Assembly (NCBI RefSeq): GCF_002494345.1
Contig: NZ_NXNI01000001.1
Coordinates: 2,604,001-2,668,000 of the forward strand
Source: Natrinema ejinorense
Lineage (GTDB): Archaea; Halobacteriota; Halobacteria; Halobacteriales; Natrialbaceae
Direction of reading: 5' to 3'
DNA: 64,000 bases
Each line of letters starts with the position of its first letter. The stretch's first letter is position 1. The notes under the pieces are model-generated. The model had not been told where the DNA came from. It made no database searches and was given only the letters and a program-made list of their open reading frames with translations. The position numbers and the translations under genes were made by a program. Below, piece by piece: positions 53,139-62,590 of this stretch.

Positions 53139-54014
53139 ATGCAGTCAGTCCACGACCTCGGTTTCCGCGCCCAGAACGCCGTCCTGCAGAACGGCGCGAC
53201 GGACCGGGAACTATTCGAGTACGTCTTCGGCGGTGACAACACCCTGCTCGCGCTGTCGTTCGTCGTCAACATCGCCCTCGCGGGGATCACCATCCTCGGA
53301 ATCGCCTACCTCGGGCGGAACCTGACGGATCCCCGGTCGAAGGCGATCGCGATGGCGCTGATGCTGATCTCGGTCGTTTCGATCTCGAGTTACAGCGGGC
53401 TCACGTCGGGGCTGACCCTGGGGATCGTCGAGATGCCGCCGGGCCACCCGGCCGCGGGTGCGACGACGGCCGGCCAGGACGGCGTCCTGACGATGTGGGG
53501 CCGATACCTCACGTGGACGTTCTCGACCCCGTTCATCCTGATCGCGCTCGGGATGATCGCCGGGTCGAACTGGACGAAGATCCTCACGGCCTGTGCGTTC
53601 ACGATCGCGATGTGCGTCACCGGCCTGGCCGCCGCGCTGACCACGTCCTCGCTGGTGCTGCGGTGGTGGTGGTTCGTCCTGGGAACGATCTTCTTCCTCG
53701 TGATCGTCTACATCATCCTCGTCGACTGGACTTCCGAAGCGTCGGCGACGGGAACGGCCGGTCTGTTCCGGACGCTGAAACTCCTCACCGTCGTCGGCTG
53801 GTTCGGCTACCCGATCCTCTGGGCGCTCGGCGTCGAAGGCTTCGCCATGCTGGACGTCACCGTCACCTCCTGGGGGTACAGCATCCTCGACGTAATCACG
53901 AAGTACATCGTGACCTTCGTCGCCATGCTCTACATCGTCGACGAACCCGACGTGATCACCGGCGGGGCGGACTACGGCACCAGCATGCCCGAACTCGTCC
54001 CGGGCGACGACTGA
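53139..54014 (+). CDS. hop: halorhodopsin (light-driven chloride pump)
   Basis: 291 residues from MQSVHDLGFRAQ. The helix C motif GRYLTWTFSTPFILIALG replaces the proton-pump Asp pair by Thr125 and Ala137, with Ser129 and Thr130 near the anion site, as in halorhodopsins; retinal Lys255 in LDVITKYIVTF. The extended loop between helices B and C (about residues 97-116) is typical. A TTTATG box ~30 nt upstream suggests its own leaderless promoter. Same strand as bop, 219 nt apart. Confidence 0.95.
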   Translation: MQSVHDLGFRAQNAVLQNGATDRELFEYVFGGDNTLLALSFVVNIALAGITILGIAYLGRNLTDPRSKAIAMALMLISVVSISSYSGLTSGLTLGIVEMPPGHPAAGATTAGQDGVLTMWGRYLTWTFSTPFILIALGMIAGSNWTKILTACAFTIAMCVTGLAAALTTSSLVLRWWWFVLGTIFFLVIVYIILVDWTSEASATGTAGLFRTLKLLTVVGWFGYPILWALGVEGFAMLDVTVTSWGYSILDVITKYIVTFVAMLYIVDEPDVITGGADYGTSMPELVPGDD

Positions 54015-54230
54015 TCGAACCGATCCCCGCTCGAGCCGTGGTCGATCCGCGACCGACGGGGGCGCTCCCGTCCGGCTCACGTTTTTGCGGCCGTCCTCGG
54101 CCGATCGAGATCGAGCGTCCCGATCGTCCCTAACCAGTATGGACACGGCGCTATTGGGCTCCCGTTCGTACCGCCAGTCACGGCGGGTCCGGTTTCCGCC
54201 CGCACACCGACGGCGAACGTCGACCAGCTC

Positions 54231-55013
54231 ATGACCGTCCAACTCACGTACTTCGGAATCCACCTCGCATTCCTGCTGCCGCCAATCCTGATTCTGGGGT
54301 GGCTCGCGATTCGGCGCGACCGTGCCTGGTGGGGGGTTCGCCCCCTCTCGGGACTCGGCGTCATGATCGTCCTCGCCATCGTCTACACGACGCCGTTTAC
54401 GAACCATCTCATCCCCGTCGGCGTCTGGTGGTACGGGGAGGGTACCGTCCTCGCGACCGTCTGGCACACGCCGATCGAGGAGTACCTCTTCTTCGTCCTC
54501 CAACCGATACTGACCGCGCTCTGGCTGTTTCAGGTGAGACCGATCGCCGAGCGGTCGCTGGCGATTCCTCGCACACACCGACTGCTCGGCGTCGCCGGCG
54601 GGCTGGCGATCGCCGCCGTCGGCTGGGTGCTCCTCGGCGACACCGCGACGTACTATCTGGGCTGGCTGCTCCTCTGGGCCGGGCCGGTCCTCGCTCTCCA
54701 GTGGGGGGTCGGGTCGACGTACCTGTGGGACATCCGCCGGTCGCTGCTGGTCGCGATCGCCGTCCCGACGCTGTACCTCTGGCTCGTCGATCGGATCGCG
54801 ATCGAACTCGGCGTCTGGATCATCTCCGACGCGTACACCACCGGTCACGCGCTCCTCGGACTCCCGATCGAAGAGGCGCTGTTCTTCCTCGTGACCAATC
54901 TCTTCATCGTCCAGGGGATTACCATGTACATCTGGGTGCTCGATCGAATCGGCGGCCTTTCGACGTGGACGAGCGCAGCTCCGCGGGTTCCGACGAGTTC
55001 CGATGACCGGTGA
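54231..55013 (+). CDS. crtY: lycopene beta-cyclase (CrtY, fused CrtYc/CrtYd type)
   Basis: 260 residues, about seven helices, with paired motifs TPIEEYLFFVLQP and LPIEEALFFLVTN, the hallmarks of the membrane heterodimeric-type cyclase fused into one chain. It closes both ends of lycopene to give beta-carotene, the retinal precursor for the rhodopsins encoded just upstream. 216 nt separate it from hop; may have its own promoter. Confidence 0.92.
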   Translation: MTVQLTYFGIHLAFLLPPILILGWLAIRRDRAWWGVRPLSGLGVMIVLAIVYTTPFTNHLIPVGVWWYGEGTVLATVWHTPIEEYLFFVLQPILTALWLFQVRPIAERSLAIPRTHRLLGVAGGLAIAAVGWVLLGDTATYYLGWLLLWAGPVLALQWGVGSTYLWDIRRSLLVAIAVPTLYLWLVDRIAIELGVWIISDAYTTGHALLGLPIEEALFFLVTNLFIVQGITMYIWVLDRIGGLSTWTSAAPRVPTSSDDR

Positions 55014-55067
55014 CGCGATCGGTCGGCGCGCCGACCTGGGAGCGAGCGCCCGGTTACGACAATACCC

Positions 55068-55097
55068 TACGACGGGACGACCGTCACCGGATCCTTC
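55068..55097. repeat. Duplicated gene tail, distal copy
   Basis: 30-nt near-copy of 55252-55281 with two mismatches. On the minus strand it codes KDPVTVVPS-stop, the last residues of the PIN-ATPase. It is separated from the live copy by ~154 nt. Confidence 0.8.
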
Positions 55098-55250
55098 GCA
55101 ATGGACCGTTTTCTCCTCGGGTACACTCCGTTCACCCTCGCGCAAAAATCACCCCTGCGAGAGCGTCGCTCTCGCCGGTCCTTCACTCACTTCGTTCGTG
55201 AAGACACCAAAAAACCGCTCGCTCACTCCGTTCGTTCGCGGGTCAATCGT
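55098..55250. repeat. Hairpin-rich segment between the tail copies
   Basis: Contains a perfect 9-bp inverted repeat (GCGAGAGCG-T-CGCTCTCGC, 55157-55175) and two TCACT...TTCGTTCG strings (TCACTTCGTTCGTGA and CTCACTCCGTTCGTTCG). No transposase. Resembles a small inserted repeat unit or decayed miniature element; origin inferred. Confidence 0.5.
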
Positions 55251-57131
55251 TTACGATGGAACGACCGTCACCGGATCCTTCCGGTCGATCGCTCGCTCGA
55301 GTTCCTCCGCGATCGCACTCCCGCGGGACACCTGAATCTCGCCGCCGCGGCTCACCGTCGCAGTGAAGAGGTACTCGCCGGCGGCCTGGATCTCGACGGT
55401 CTCGCCGTGGTTGCCGTCGACGGGGATGACGATGTGTCGCGAGGTGATTTCGGGCTGGACCATCTGGCCGGCCTGAGAGCCGCCGCTTCCGCCACCGCCG
55501 TTCGCACTCGCGCCGCCGGAACCGCCGCCTGCACCGTAGTTGGGGTTCTCGTCGTGCGTTCGGACGTCGATGTCGATCCCCAGCCGGTTCTCGACGTCGG
55601 TGATGCGGCCCCCACCTTTGCCGATGACGCTCGAGATGTCGTCTTCCTCGACGTAGACGACGGCCTTGTCCTGGCTCTTGAGTTCGACGTCGACGTAGCC
55701 GCGGGCGATCGAGCGGATCTCCCGTTCGATCTCCTGTTTGGCGATGCGGTCGACGCCGGACTCGTTGGCCGGGCCGCCGTCCTCGTCTTTCAGCGGGACG
55801 GTGACGACCTGGCGGTTGAAGGTGTAGATCTCGTACTCTGGCTCGCCGGTCTGGAAGTTCGTGACCTGGATGACGGGGCGGGCGAGGTCCTCCTCGGTGA
55901 GTCCGGCGGGGACCTTGACCTCGGTCCTGACGTCGTAGACCGTTTCGACCTCGCCGGCCTCAATGTAGACGACGGTGTCGACGACCTGGGGGATCATCCC
56001 GAGTTCGACCCGTCCGACCAGTCGCTGGAGCGAGTCGATCGGTCGCGTCGCGTGGACGACGCCGATCATCCCGACGCCCGCGAGACGCATGTCCGCGAAG
56101 ACCTCGAAGTCGTTGGTCTTTCGGACCTCGTCGTAGATCGTGTAGTCCGGCCGGACCATCAACAGGGCGTCGGCGGTCTTTTCCATCTCGCCGCCCAGTT
56201 CCGTGTACTGGGTGATGTCGGGGCCGACCTGCAGGTCTCGGGGCTTTTCCATCGTCTTGACGGAGTAGTCGTGATCCGCGATGTAGCGGGCGACCGCTTG
56301 CGCGAACGTCGACTTCCCCGCACCGGGCGCACCCGAGATGAGGACGCCGCGCTGGCGCTCGAGCAGCCGCTCTTTCAGCTCGTCGGCGTGTTCGTAGTCC
56401 TCGATGTCGGTCTGGGCGATCGGGCGGACGGCGGTGATCTCGATCCCGTCGGAGAAGGGTGGACGGCCGATCGCGATCCGGTAGTCCCGGAACTGGACGA
56501 TCTTCATGCCCGGTTCCGACAGTTCGATGAAGCCGTCGGAGGCTTCCTTCGCGCCGTCGACGACCTCGCGGGCGTACTCGTCCATCGTCGCCTCGTCGAG
56601 GGGATCGTCGGCGATCGCCTCGTAGCGCATTTCGCCGAGTTCGCCGCGTTTGGCCTTCGGGGTGGCGTCGGTCTTGAGGTGGACGCTCATCGTCCGGTCG
56701 TCGAAGAACTCCTCGACGGCCAGCGTTCCGACCTCCCGGACTTCGGGGGACACGTGTTCGACGTCGAGCCCCTTCGCCCGTGCGACCTCGGACTGGACGA
56801 TGTCGCTGGTGATGAAGGTCGCATCGAGGTCCTCCGCGAGATCGCGGATCAGGGCGTCGATCTCCCCCTCCGAGGCGTGACCTCGCTCGATGGCGTTGGG
56901 TCGCTCGCCGACGTACTCGAGGTCGACGACGCCGTCGTCGGCGAGGTCGGCCAGCCGCTGGAGCTCTTTGAGGCCGTCCCAGCCGCTATCGATCCCGTCG
57001 TTTGCCTGCGCCTCGAGTTCCGCGACGACCGCCTCGGGGACGCAGATCGTCGCTCCCTCGAACTGCCCGTCTTCGATTGTCGCCGAGACGCGGCCGTCGA
57101 TGACCACGCTCGTATCCGGCACGACGTTCAT
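55251..57131 (-). CDS. PIN-domain ATPase with KH domain (PilT-like ATPase family)
   Basis: 626 residues from MNVVPDTSVVIDG. The N-terminal PIN nuclease domain carries Asp6 and later acidic residues (VVAELEAQ, FITSDIVQS). A PilT/VirB11-like ATPase follows (Walker A SGAPGAGKST, ~265-274; Walker B-like LLMVRPDYTIYDEVR), then a KH domain with VIGKGGGRITDVENRLG (~497-513), a Gly/Ser-rich linker and a short beta-rich tail. Archaeal homologues are inferred to be RNA-acting ATPases of unknown function. The stop TAA at 55251-55253 is the authentic end; a second copy of the tail is downstream. Confidence 0.9.
   Translation of the reverse strand: MNVVPDTSVVIDGRVSATIEDGQFEGATICVPEAVVAELEAQANDGIDSGWDGLKELQRLADLADDGVVDLEYVGERPNAIERGHASEGEIDALIRDLAEDLDATFITSDIVQSEVARAKGLDVEHVSPEVREVGTLAVEEFFDDRTMSVHLKTDATPKAKRGELGEMRYEAIADDPLDEATMDEYAREVVDGAKEASDGFIELSEPGMKIVQFRDYRIAIGRPPFSDGIEITAVRPIAQTDIEDYEHADELKERLLERQRGVLISGAPGAGKSTFAQAVARYIADHDYSVKTMEKPRDLQVGPDITQYTELGGEMEKTADALLMVRPDYTIYDEVRKTNDFEVFADMRLAGVGMIGVVHATRPIDSLQRLVGRVELGMIPQVVDTVVYIEAGEVETVYDVRTEVKVPAGLTEEDLARPVIQVTNFQTGEPEYEIYTFNRQVVTVPLKDEDGGPANESGVDRIAKQEIEREIRSIARGYVDVELKSQDKAVVYVEEDDISSVIGKGGGRITDVENRLGIDIDVRTHDENPNYGAGGGSGGASANGGGGSGGSQAGQMVQPEITSRHIVIPVDGNHGETVEIQAAGEYLFTATVSRGGEIQVSRGSAIAEELERAIDRKDPVTVVPS
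55252..55281. repeat. Duplicated gene tail, live copy
   Basis: Codes KDPVTVVPS-stop at the true end of the PIN-ATPase gene; matches 55068-55097 with two mismatches. Confidence 0.8.
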
Positions 57132-57286
57132 ACCTAAACTGGTCGACGTACGCGTATAAGGGTGTCCACAACGAATCCGAAGATGGGGTCGATTCGCGTA
57201 CAGCCGTCCGTGTGACGGCCACACACGTTCCTATCCGGCGGGAACATACACAGAAACTTAACGGAAACCCCGAACACGTTTGTCGT

Positions 57287-58933
57287 ATGCAACCGGAGCA
57301 GACGTTCGGTCGCGGTGGACTCAACGACTTTCTCGACGTCGACGATCTCGTCGATCGGATCGGACTCGACGAGGACGAGGTCGCCTGGCGAAAGGAGTTC
57401 ATCGGCTTCGACGAGGACGACGAACGACGGCTGGCGGATCTCGAGCCGATGTTGCGGGACAACCGCGAGGAGATCGCCGACGACTTCTACGAAAACGTGT
57501 TGCACTACGAGCAGACGCGAGCGATCGTCGACCGATCACCGAAAGACGTCGACGCGCTCAAACAGACCCAGCAGGCGTATCTCGTCTCGCTGGCGAGCGG
57601 TTCCTACGATCAGTCGTACTTCCGGAACCGGACACGAATCGGGAAGCTCCACGAAATGCTCGATATGCCCTTGAAACAGTACATCGGGCAGTACGGCGTC
57701 TACTACGATCTCATCCTCTCGCGGCTGAACGAGCGGATGCAGCGACAGGTCGTCGACGCCATCGAGGAGTGGGCCGCGGAACGCGATGCCGACGGAGACG
57801 AGGGCGGAATCGGTCGGTTCGTCGGCGCACTGGGACTGGGCGGCGGGGACGAGGAGACCCCCGACGGCCTCGAGGAGTCGTTCGAAGCCGCCGTCAGGGA
57901 CGCAATCGACGACGGCATGATGGACGTCCTCTCCTTGTTGCGGATCATCAACCTCGACATGCAGGTCGCGACCGAAACGTACGTCGACTCCTACGCCCAG
58001 CGGCTCGAAGAGTCGATCGAGCGACGCAGACGGCTCGCTCGCGAGGTCGAAGAGGACGTGCAGACGCCGATCACCGAACTCCACGAAGCGAGCGAGGTCG
58101 TCGCACGACGCGCCGAGGCGATCAGCACCCACACCGAATCACAGGCGAACAGCATCACCACGGCTGCGGGCGAACTCAACGAGGTCAGCGCCGCCGTCGA
58201 AGAGGTCGCGAGCGTGGCGGACGAGGTTCGGACGGAAAGCGAACGAACCGAGCAACTCGCGGCGGCGGGCGTCAACGCGGCCGACGAGGCGCTGGACGAA
58301 CTCGAGGCGATCGAAACCGCAACCGACCGCGTCGCCGATGCCGCCGATTCCCTGGCCGAGCGGACCGACGAGATCGACGCCATCGTCGAGCGCCTCGACG
58401 ATCTCGCCGAGCGGACGACGGTGCTGGCGGCGAACGCGAAGATCGAATCCTCTCGAGCGGACAGCGGCGGCGGTGAGACGATGGGGGTGATCGCCAGCGA
58501 AGTACGCTCGTTCGCCGAGCAGACGAAATCCGATCTCGCGGAGATCGAAAGCGCCGTCGAGGCCGTCCGCGAGGACGCCGCGGCTACGGTCGAAACGACC
58601 GAGGAAACGGTTGCCCGCGTCGATACCGGGACGGACCGCGTCCGGAAGACGGTCGACTCGCTCGAGGAGATCCACGACGCCGCAGAGGGGACCGCGGCGG
58701 GGATGGAAGACGTGGCGGCTGCGGCCGACCAGCAAGCACACGGCGTCGAGGCGACGGCCGAAACTCTCGAGGGGCTCTCGGACTCGGCCGACAAGGTCGC
58801 GAGCGCTGCGGAATCGATGGCGGCGGCGAGCCAACAGCAGACGGCGAGCCTTCGCGAGGTCCACGACTCCGTCACGCGGCTCACCGACGACGACCCAGGG
58901 GTCGAACCGCCGGCGTACGAACGGATCGACTGA
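57287..58933 (+). CDS. HemAT-type globin-coupled aerotaxis transducer
   Basis: 548 residues. The N-terminal globin domain (about residues 30-185) has the proximal haem His122 in GKLHEMLDMPLKQYIGQYGV; the C-terminal part is a soluble methyl-accepting signalling domain with LAERTTVLAANAKIESSRA at the hairpin. No membrane helix, so cytoplasmic as in Halobacterium HemAT-Hs. It senses oxygen and signals to CheA. The TATA-like AAACTTAACG at 57254-57263 lies ~28 nt before the ATG. No che genes are near. Confidence 0.93.
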   Translation: MQPEQTFGRGGLNDFLDVDDLVDRIGLDEDEVAWRKEFIGFDEDDERRLADLEPMLRDNREEIADDFYENVLHYEQTRAIVDRSPKDVDALKQTQQAYLVSLASGSYDQSYFRNRTRIGKLHEMLDMPLKQYIGQYGVYYDLILSRLNERMQRQVVDAIEEWAAERDADGDEGGIGRFVGALGLGGGDEETPDGLEESFEAAVRDAIDDGMMDVLSLLRIINLDMQVATETYVDSYAQRLEESIERRRRLAREVEEDVQTPITELHEASEVVARRAEAISTHTESQANSITTAAGELNEVSAAVEEVASVADEVRTESERTEQLAAAGVNAADEALDELEAIETATDRVADAADSLAERTDEIDAIVERLDDLAERTTVLAANAKIESSRADSGGGETMGVIASEVRSFAEQTKSDLAEIESAVEAVREDAAATVETTEETVARVDTGTDRVRKTVDSLEEIHDAAEGTAAGMEDVAAAADQQAHGVEATAETLEGLSDSADKVASAAESMAAASQQQTASLREVHDSVTRLTDDDPGVEPPAYERID

Positions 58934-59011
58934 GACGGTTTGCTGTCCCGATGTCCCGGTGGGACCGCAGGGCGGTCCCGGTCCCGCCCGCACTGACGGA
59001 CAGGAGACCGT
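58931..59011 (+). repeat. TGAGACGG gene-end element, copy C (full)
   Basis: Starts with the TGA stop of the HemAT gene. 81 nt; the inverted copy at 5711-5791 matches with about 5 mismatches. The outer arms pair (ACGGT/ACCGT, TGTCC/GGACA) and the centre (GGTGGGACCG with CGGTCCCGCC) nearly pairs, giving a long imperfect hairpin. Confidence 0.8.
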
Positions 59012-59100
59012 ACGAGGAGTCCAAAAGCGAGGTGCGGTCGGGCCGATCGGGTGCAACCGGTTTCGGAGCACTGAACACGACAGCTATCGATACGCCCGGC

Positions 59101-60243
59101 ATGAGCGTCGTCGATCTGACCCGCGACCTCGTCGCGATCCCGAGCCACCAAGACGAGACCGCTGCCGGCGACTTTCTCGAGGACTGGCTGCGCCGCGAGA
59201 CCGACGCTGCCGTGACCCGAGACGCTGTCGGAAACGTGATCGCCCGGAAGGGGAGCGGTCCGGAGACGCTTGCGTTCGTCGGTCATCACGACGTCGTCGA
59301 GCCGACCGGGTCGCAGGTCGCGAACGCGGACGGAGACGACCCGAGCGAGTACGTCGTCGAGGAGCGCGACGGCCGCCTCTACGGCCGCGGAACGGCCGAC
59401 ATGAAAGGGGCGCTCGCGGCCGCCCTGCTCGCGTTTCGGGACAGCGAGGTTCGAACGCCCTCGAGCAGCCGGACCCAGTCCGGCGATGCCGACCCCGCCG
59501 ACGAACTCGTCGTCGCGAGCTTCGTCGGTGAGGAGGTCGGCGGGGTCGGCGCACAGCACGCGATCGAGACCGGATTCGCGCCCGACTACGCCGTCGTCGG
59601 CGAGGGATCGACCAACTACTCCGGGCCGGACGTCACCGACGTGGCGATCGCCCACAAGGGCCGCCGTGGGAGCACGATCACCGCGCACGGAACCGCGGCA
59701 CACGCCAGCGAGGCCGATGCCGGCGAGAACGCAATCTATCGCGCTACCGAAGCCGTCGATGACGTCCGCGGCCTCCAGCCACCGTCGGTCGACGTGGCCG
59801 GCGAGACACTCGAGGGACGGCTCACCGTCACCGAGATCGATGGTGGATCGGCGATGAACGTCGTTCCCGCCCGCTGTGAATTTACGGTCGACGAGCGGAC
59901 GGTCCCCGGCGAACGGGCCGCCCTCGAGCGGGTCGCGGAGCCCGCGGGCATCGAGTGGACGGTCGATCAGGACTTGCCGCCGATGCGCTGTACGGACGAG
60001 GCCTTCGCCGAGTGCGTTCTCGAGGCCGCCGCCGCGTCGCAGGCGGGGGCTCCCGAACTCGTGACGAAACCCCACGCGACCGACGCGGGCTGGCTTTCAC
60101 GGGCCGGTACCGAGTGCGTGATCTACGGGCCGTCCGAACCCGGCGAGGCCCACACCGACGACGAGAGCGTCTCGGTCGCCGTCCTCGAGCGGTGTCGCGA
60201 GACCTACCGGCGGGTCGCACGGCGGTGGCTGACGGCCAGGTGA
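59101..60243 (+). CDS. M20 family metallopeptidase (DapE/ArgE-like)
   Basis: 380 residues from MSVVDLTRDLVAI. Two-zinc motifs: VGHHDVVEPTG, RGTADMKGALAA, then the catalytic pair GEEVGG and a later ligand in HATDAGW. Family members cleave N-acyl amino acids or dipeptides (succinyl-diaminopimelate, acetylornithine and others); the exact substrate cannot be decided. A longer frame from 58951 is a read-through of the repeat element and is rejected. No neighbouring biosynthesis gene helps. Confidence 0.9.
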   Translation: MSVVDLTRDLVAIPSHQDETAAGDFLEDWLRRETDAAVTRDAVGNVIARKGSGPETLAFVGHHDVVEPTGSQVANADGDDPSEYVVEERDGRLYGRGTADMKGALAAALLAFRDSEVRTPSSSRTQSGDADPADELVVASFVGEEVGGVGAQHAIETGFAPDYAVVGEGSTNYSGPDVTDVAIAHKGRRGSTITAHGTAAHASEADAGENAIYRATEAVDDVRGLQPPSVDVAGETLEGRLTVTEIDGGSAMNVVPARCEFTVDERTVPGERAALERVAEPAGIEWTVDQDLPPMRCTDEAFAECVLEAAAASQAGAPELVTKPHATDAGWLSRAGTECVIYGPSEPGEAHTDDESVSVAVLERCRETYRRVARRWLTAR

Positions 60244-60286
60244 GTGCGCCCGGCGTGACCCGGCTGGTCGATCGGTGGACGGGGCC

Positions 60287-60655
60287 TCAGAGACCCGGAA
60301 CGCCGACCGCATCGAAGCCCGTCACGCCGAGTGCGGCGAGGGCATAGAGGACGATCAACACGGTGACCCAGGCGATGAGACCGATCATCGCCGCGGCGGT
60401 CCAGTCCCCGGGATACCGCCAGTTGATGACCGCGACGTAGGCGATGAGGGCGAGCAGCGGCCCCACGAGCGGGATCCAGCCGACGACGAAGCCGACGATC
60501 GCCCAGACGATCGCGCCGATCAGGGCGGTCACGATGGCGTGATCGTAGTCCGCGCGACCGACGATGGCTCGAGCGCCCGCGTAGATGCCGAGCGCACCGA
60601 TCAGGAGGCTCACGACGAACACGATTGCCGACGCGATTGGTGAAGCGAGGGCCAT
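60287..60655 (-). CDS. small YIP1-like membrane protein
   Basis: 122 residues and four hydrophobic helices: SAIVFVVSLLIGALGIYAG, IVTALIGAIVWAIVGFVVG, LLALIAYVAVINWRY and the last toward the C-terminus. Short, with a Tyr/Trp-flanked centre reminiscent of YIP1 domains. Function unknown. Convergent with the M20 gene. Confidence 0.6.
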   Translation of the reverse strand: MALASPIASAIVFVVSLLIGALGIYAGARAIVGRADYDHAIVTALIGAIVWAIVGFVVGWIPLVGPLLALIAYVAVINWRYPGDWTAAAMIGLIAWVTVLIVLYALAALGVTGFDAVGVPGL

Positions 60656-60892
60656 GGTGGGACGACGTACGTCGGATCGGTGGAACAGTCCGGTGCTTGC
60701 AAGTTCCGCATGCCTCTCATCGGCTCACGCGGGAAGCGTGATAGCGGCCCACGGCGCCGTTACTACGGCGTATTGATCGTCTCGCCGGCCGACACGTCCG
60801 CCAGTCGTCCCAGCGCCGTCGCTCCCGATCGATCGCGTGCGAGATGCCCGAAACCACGACGTTGATAGCGCTTCCGAGCAAAGGGTACGGCT

Positions 60893-62425
60893 ATGGCGAC
60901 CGATCAGGCCCAGAGCGACGCGAGCGAGGCCGACACCTACGACCAGTTCGAAGAGCGAGTGCGACGCATCTCGAACGTCGGGAACGCCGCCGGCATCCTC
61001 CGATGGGATCAGGAAGTCGTGATGCCCGACGAGGGAACGCCCGCCCGAGCACAGCAGCTCTCGACGCTGTCCTCGATCAGCCACGAACTCCTGACCGCCG
61101 ACGAGACCGGTGAACTGCTCGAGGAACTCGAATCCACCGACCTCGAGGACGAGCAGGCCGCCGTCGTCCGGGAGGTCCGCCGGCGGTACGACCGCGAGAC
61201 GAGCGTCCCGCAGGAACTCGTCGAGGAAATATCGGCGACGGCGTCGAACGCCCACCCCAAGTGGAAGCAGGCCAAGGAGGACGACGACTTCGAGCACTTC
61301 GCGCCGACGCTCGAGAAACTGGTCGACCTCAAGCGGGAGTACGCGAATCACATCGATCCCGACGCCGACCCCTACGCCGTGCTCTTTGCCGACTACGAGC
61401 CATACATCGACCTCGAGACGGCCGAACGGGTCCTCGAACGACTGCGCGAGGAACTCGTCCCGCTGATCGATGCGATCGACGACAGCGATGTGGCACTCGC
61501 CACGGACGCCTTCGCGGGCGAGTTCGACGACGACGATCAGGAAGCGCTCGCACGCGACGTGCTGGACTCGCTGGGCTACGACTGGGACCGTGGCCGACTC
61601 GACACGGCACCACATCCGTTCTCGTCGGGCACGCAGTTCGACGCCCGGGTGACGACCCGGTTCGAGGAGGACGACCTGCTGGGGTCGATCACCTCGACGA
61701 TCCACGAGTTCGGCCACGCGAACTACACCCTCGGACTTCCGGACGACGGCTACGGGACGCCGCTGGGCGAAGCGCGGGACCTCTCCGTCCACGAGTCCCA
61801 GTCCCGGCTCTGGGAGAACCACGTCGGCCGCTCTCGCCCCTTCTGGGAACATTTCTTGCCCATTGCCCGCGAGCGCTTCCCCGAACTCGAGGACGTTACA
61901 CCCGAGGAGACCTACGAGGCGGCCAACCAGGTCCATGACGATAACCTCATCCGCGTCGAGGCGGACGAGCTCACCTACCACCTCCACATCGTGATCCGCT
62001 TCGAGATCGAACGCGATCTGATCCGGGGCGACCTCGAGGTCTCCGAAGTCCCCGAGGTCTGGAACGACAAGTACGAGGACTATCTGGGCGTGCGACCGGA
62101 GACGGACGCGGCGGGCTGCCTGCAGGACATCCACTGGTCCCACGGCGACTTCGGCTACTTCTCGACGTACTCGCTTGGCTCGGTGCTCGCAGCACAGCTG
62201 TACGCCGCCGCGGAATCCGATCTCGGCGAGTTCGACGATCGGATTCGCGAGGGCGAGTTCGGCGAACTCAACGGCTGGCTCCGCGAGAACGTCCACCAAC
62301 ACGGCAAGCGCTACGTCACGCCCGACCTGATCGAGCAGGCCACCGGCGAGGGGCTGACTGCGGACTACTTCCTCGAGTACGTCGCGTCGAAGTACGGCGA
62401 TCTGTACGAACTCAAGGAGTACTGA
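60893..62425 (+). CDS. M32 family carboxypeptidase
   Basis: 510 residues, the usual M32 length. The zinc site HEFGHANYTLG (HExxH, about residues 270-274) is followed by HESQSRLWENHVGRS and later family segments (HIVIRFEIERDLIRGDLEV, split as IRFEIERDLI and WSHGDFGYF). Removes single residues from peptide C-termini. Cytoplasmic. The stop is the first part of a TGAGACGG element. Confidence 0.94.
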   Translation: MATDQAQSDASEADTYDQFEERVRRISNVGNAAGILRWDQEVVMPDEGTPARAQQLSTLSSISHELLTADETGELLEELESTDLEDEQAAVVREVRRRYDRETSVPQELVEEISATASNAHPKWKQAKEDDDFEHFAPTLEKLVDLKREYANHIDPDADPYAVLFADYEPYIDLETAERVLERLREELVPLIDAIDDSDVALATDAFAGEFDDDDQEALARDVLDSLGYDWDRGRLDTAPHPFSSGTQFDARVTTRFEEDDLLGSITSTIHEFGHANYTLGLPDDGYGTPLGEARDLSVHESQSRLWENHVGRSRPFWEHFLPIARERFPELEDVTPEETYEAANQVHDDNLIRVEADELTYHLHIVIRFEIERDLIRGDLEVSEVPEVWNDKYEDYLGVRPETDAAGCLQDIHWSHGDFGYFSTYSLGSVLAAQLYAAAESDLGEFDDRIREGEFGELNGWLRENVHQHGKRYVTPDLIEQATGEGLTADYFLEYVASKYGDLYELKEY

Positions 62426-62470
62426 GACGGACCGCTGTCAGTCAGCGCCGGCGACCTCACGGACGGCTCC
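62423..62470 (+). repeat. TGAGACGG gene-end element, copy E (partial)
   Basis: The TGA stop of the M32 gene begins TGAGACGGACCGCTGTCAG; later bases diverge, though GACGGCTCCGG resembles the right arm. Fits a decayed copy. Confidence 0.5.
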
Positions 62471-62590
62471 GGGCCACTCGGGACAGGGGACCGCATGACG
62501 CGCCACCGCCCACCGGCTGTTGCCCGCTTTCGGAGCCTGTCGTTCCCCGACCCTCGTTTTTAGGAGCGGTGCCCGCCTACTCGTCGAACG

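Noticed and set aside
53211-55145. Long minus-strand open frame (over 600 codons) across hop and crtY
   Set aside because: A shadow frame caused by high GC; the plus-strand proteins have clear family motifs and this one is Arg/Asp-rich nonsense.
55157-55175. Terminal inverted repeat of an insertion sequence
   Set aside because: It is a single hairpin without a transposase, matching end or clear target-site duplication beyond the gene-tail copy.
57991-60075. Long minus-strand open frame opposite HemAT and M20
   Set aside because: Overlaps two well-supported genes; its composition reflects reverse-complemented codon bias.
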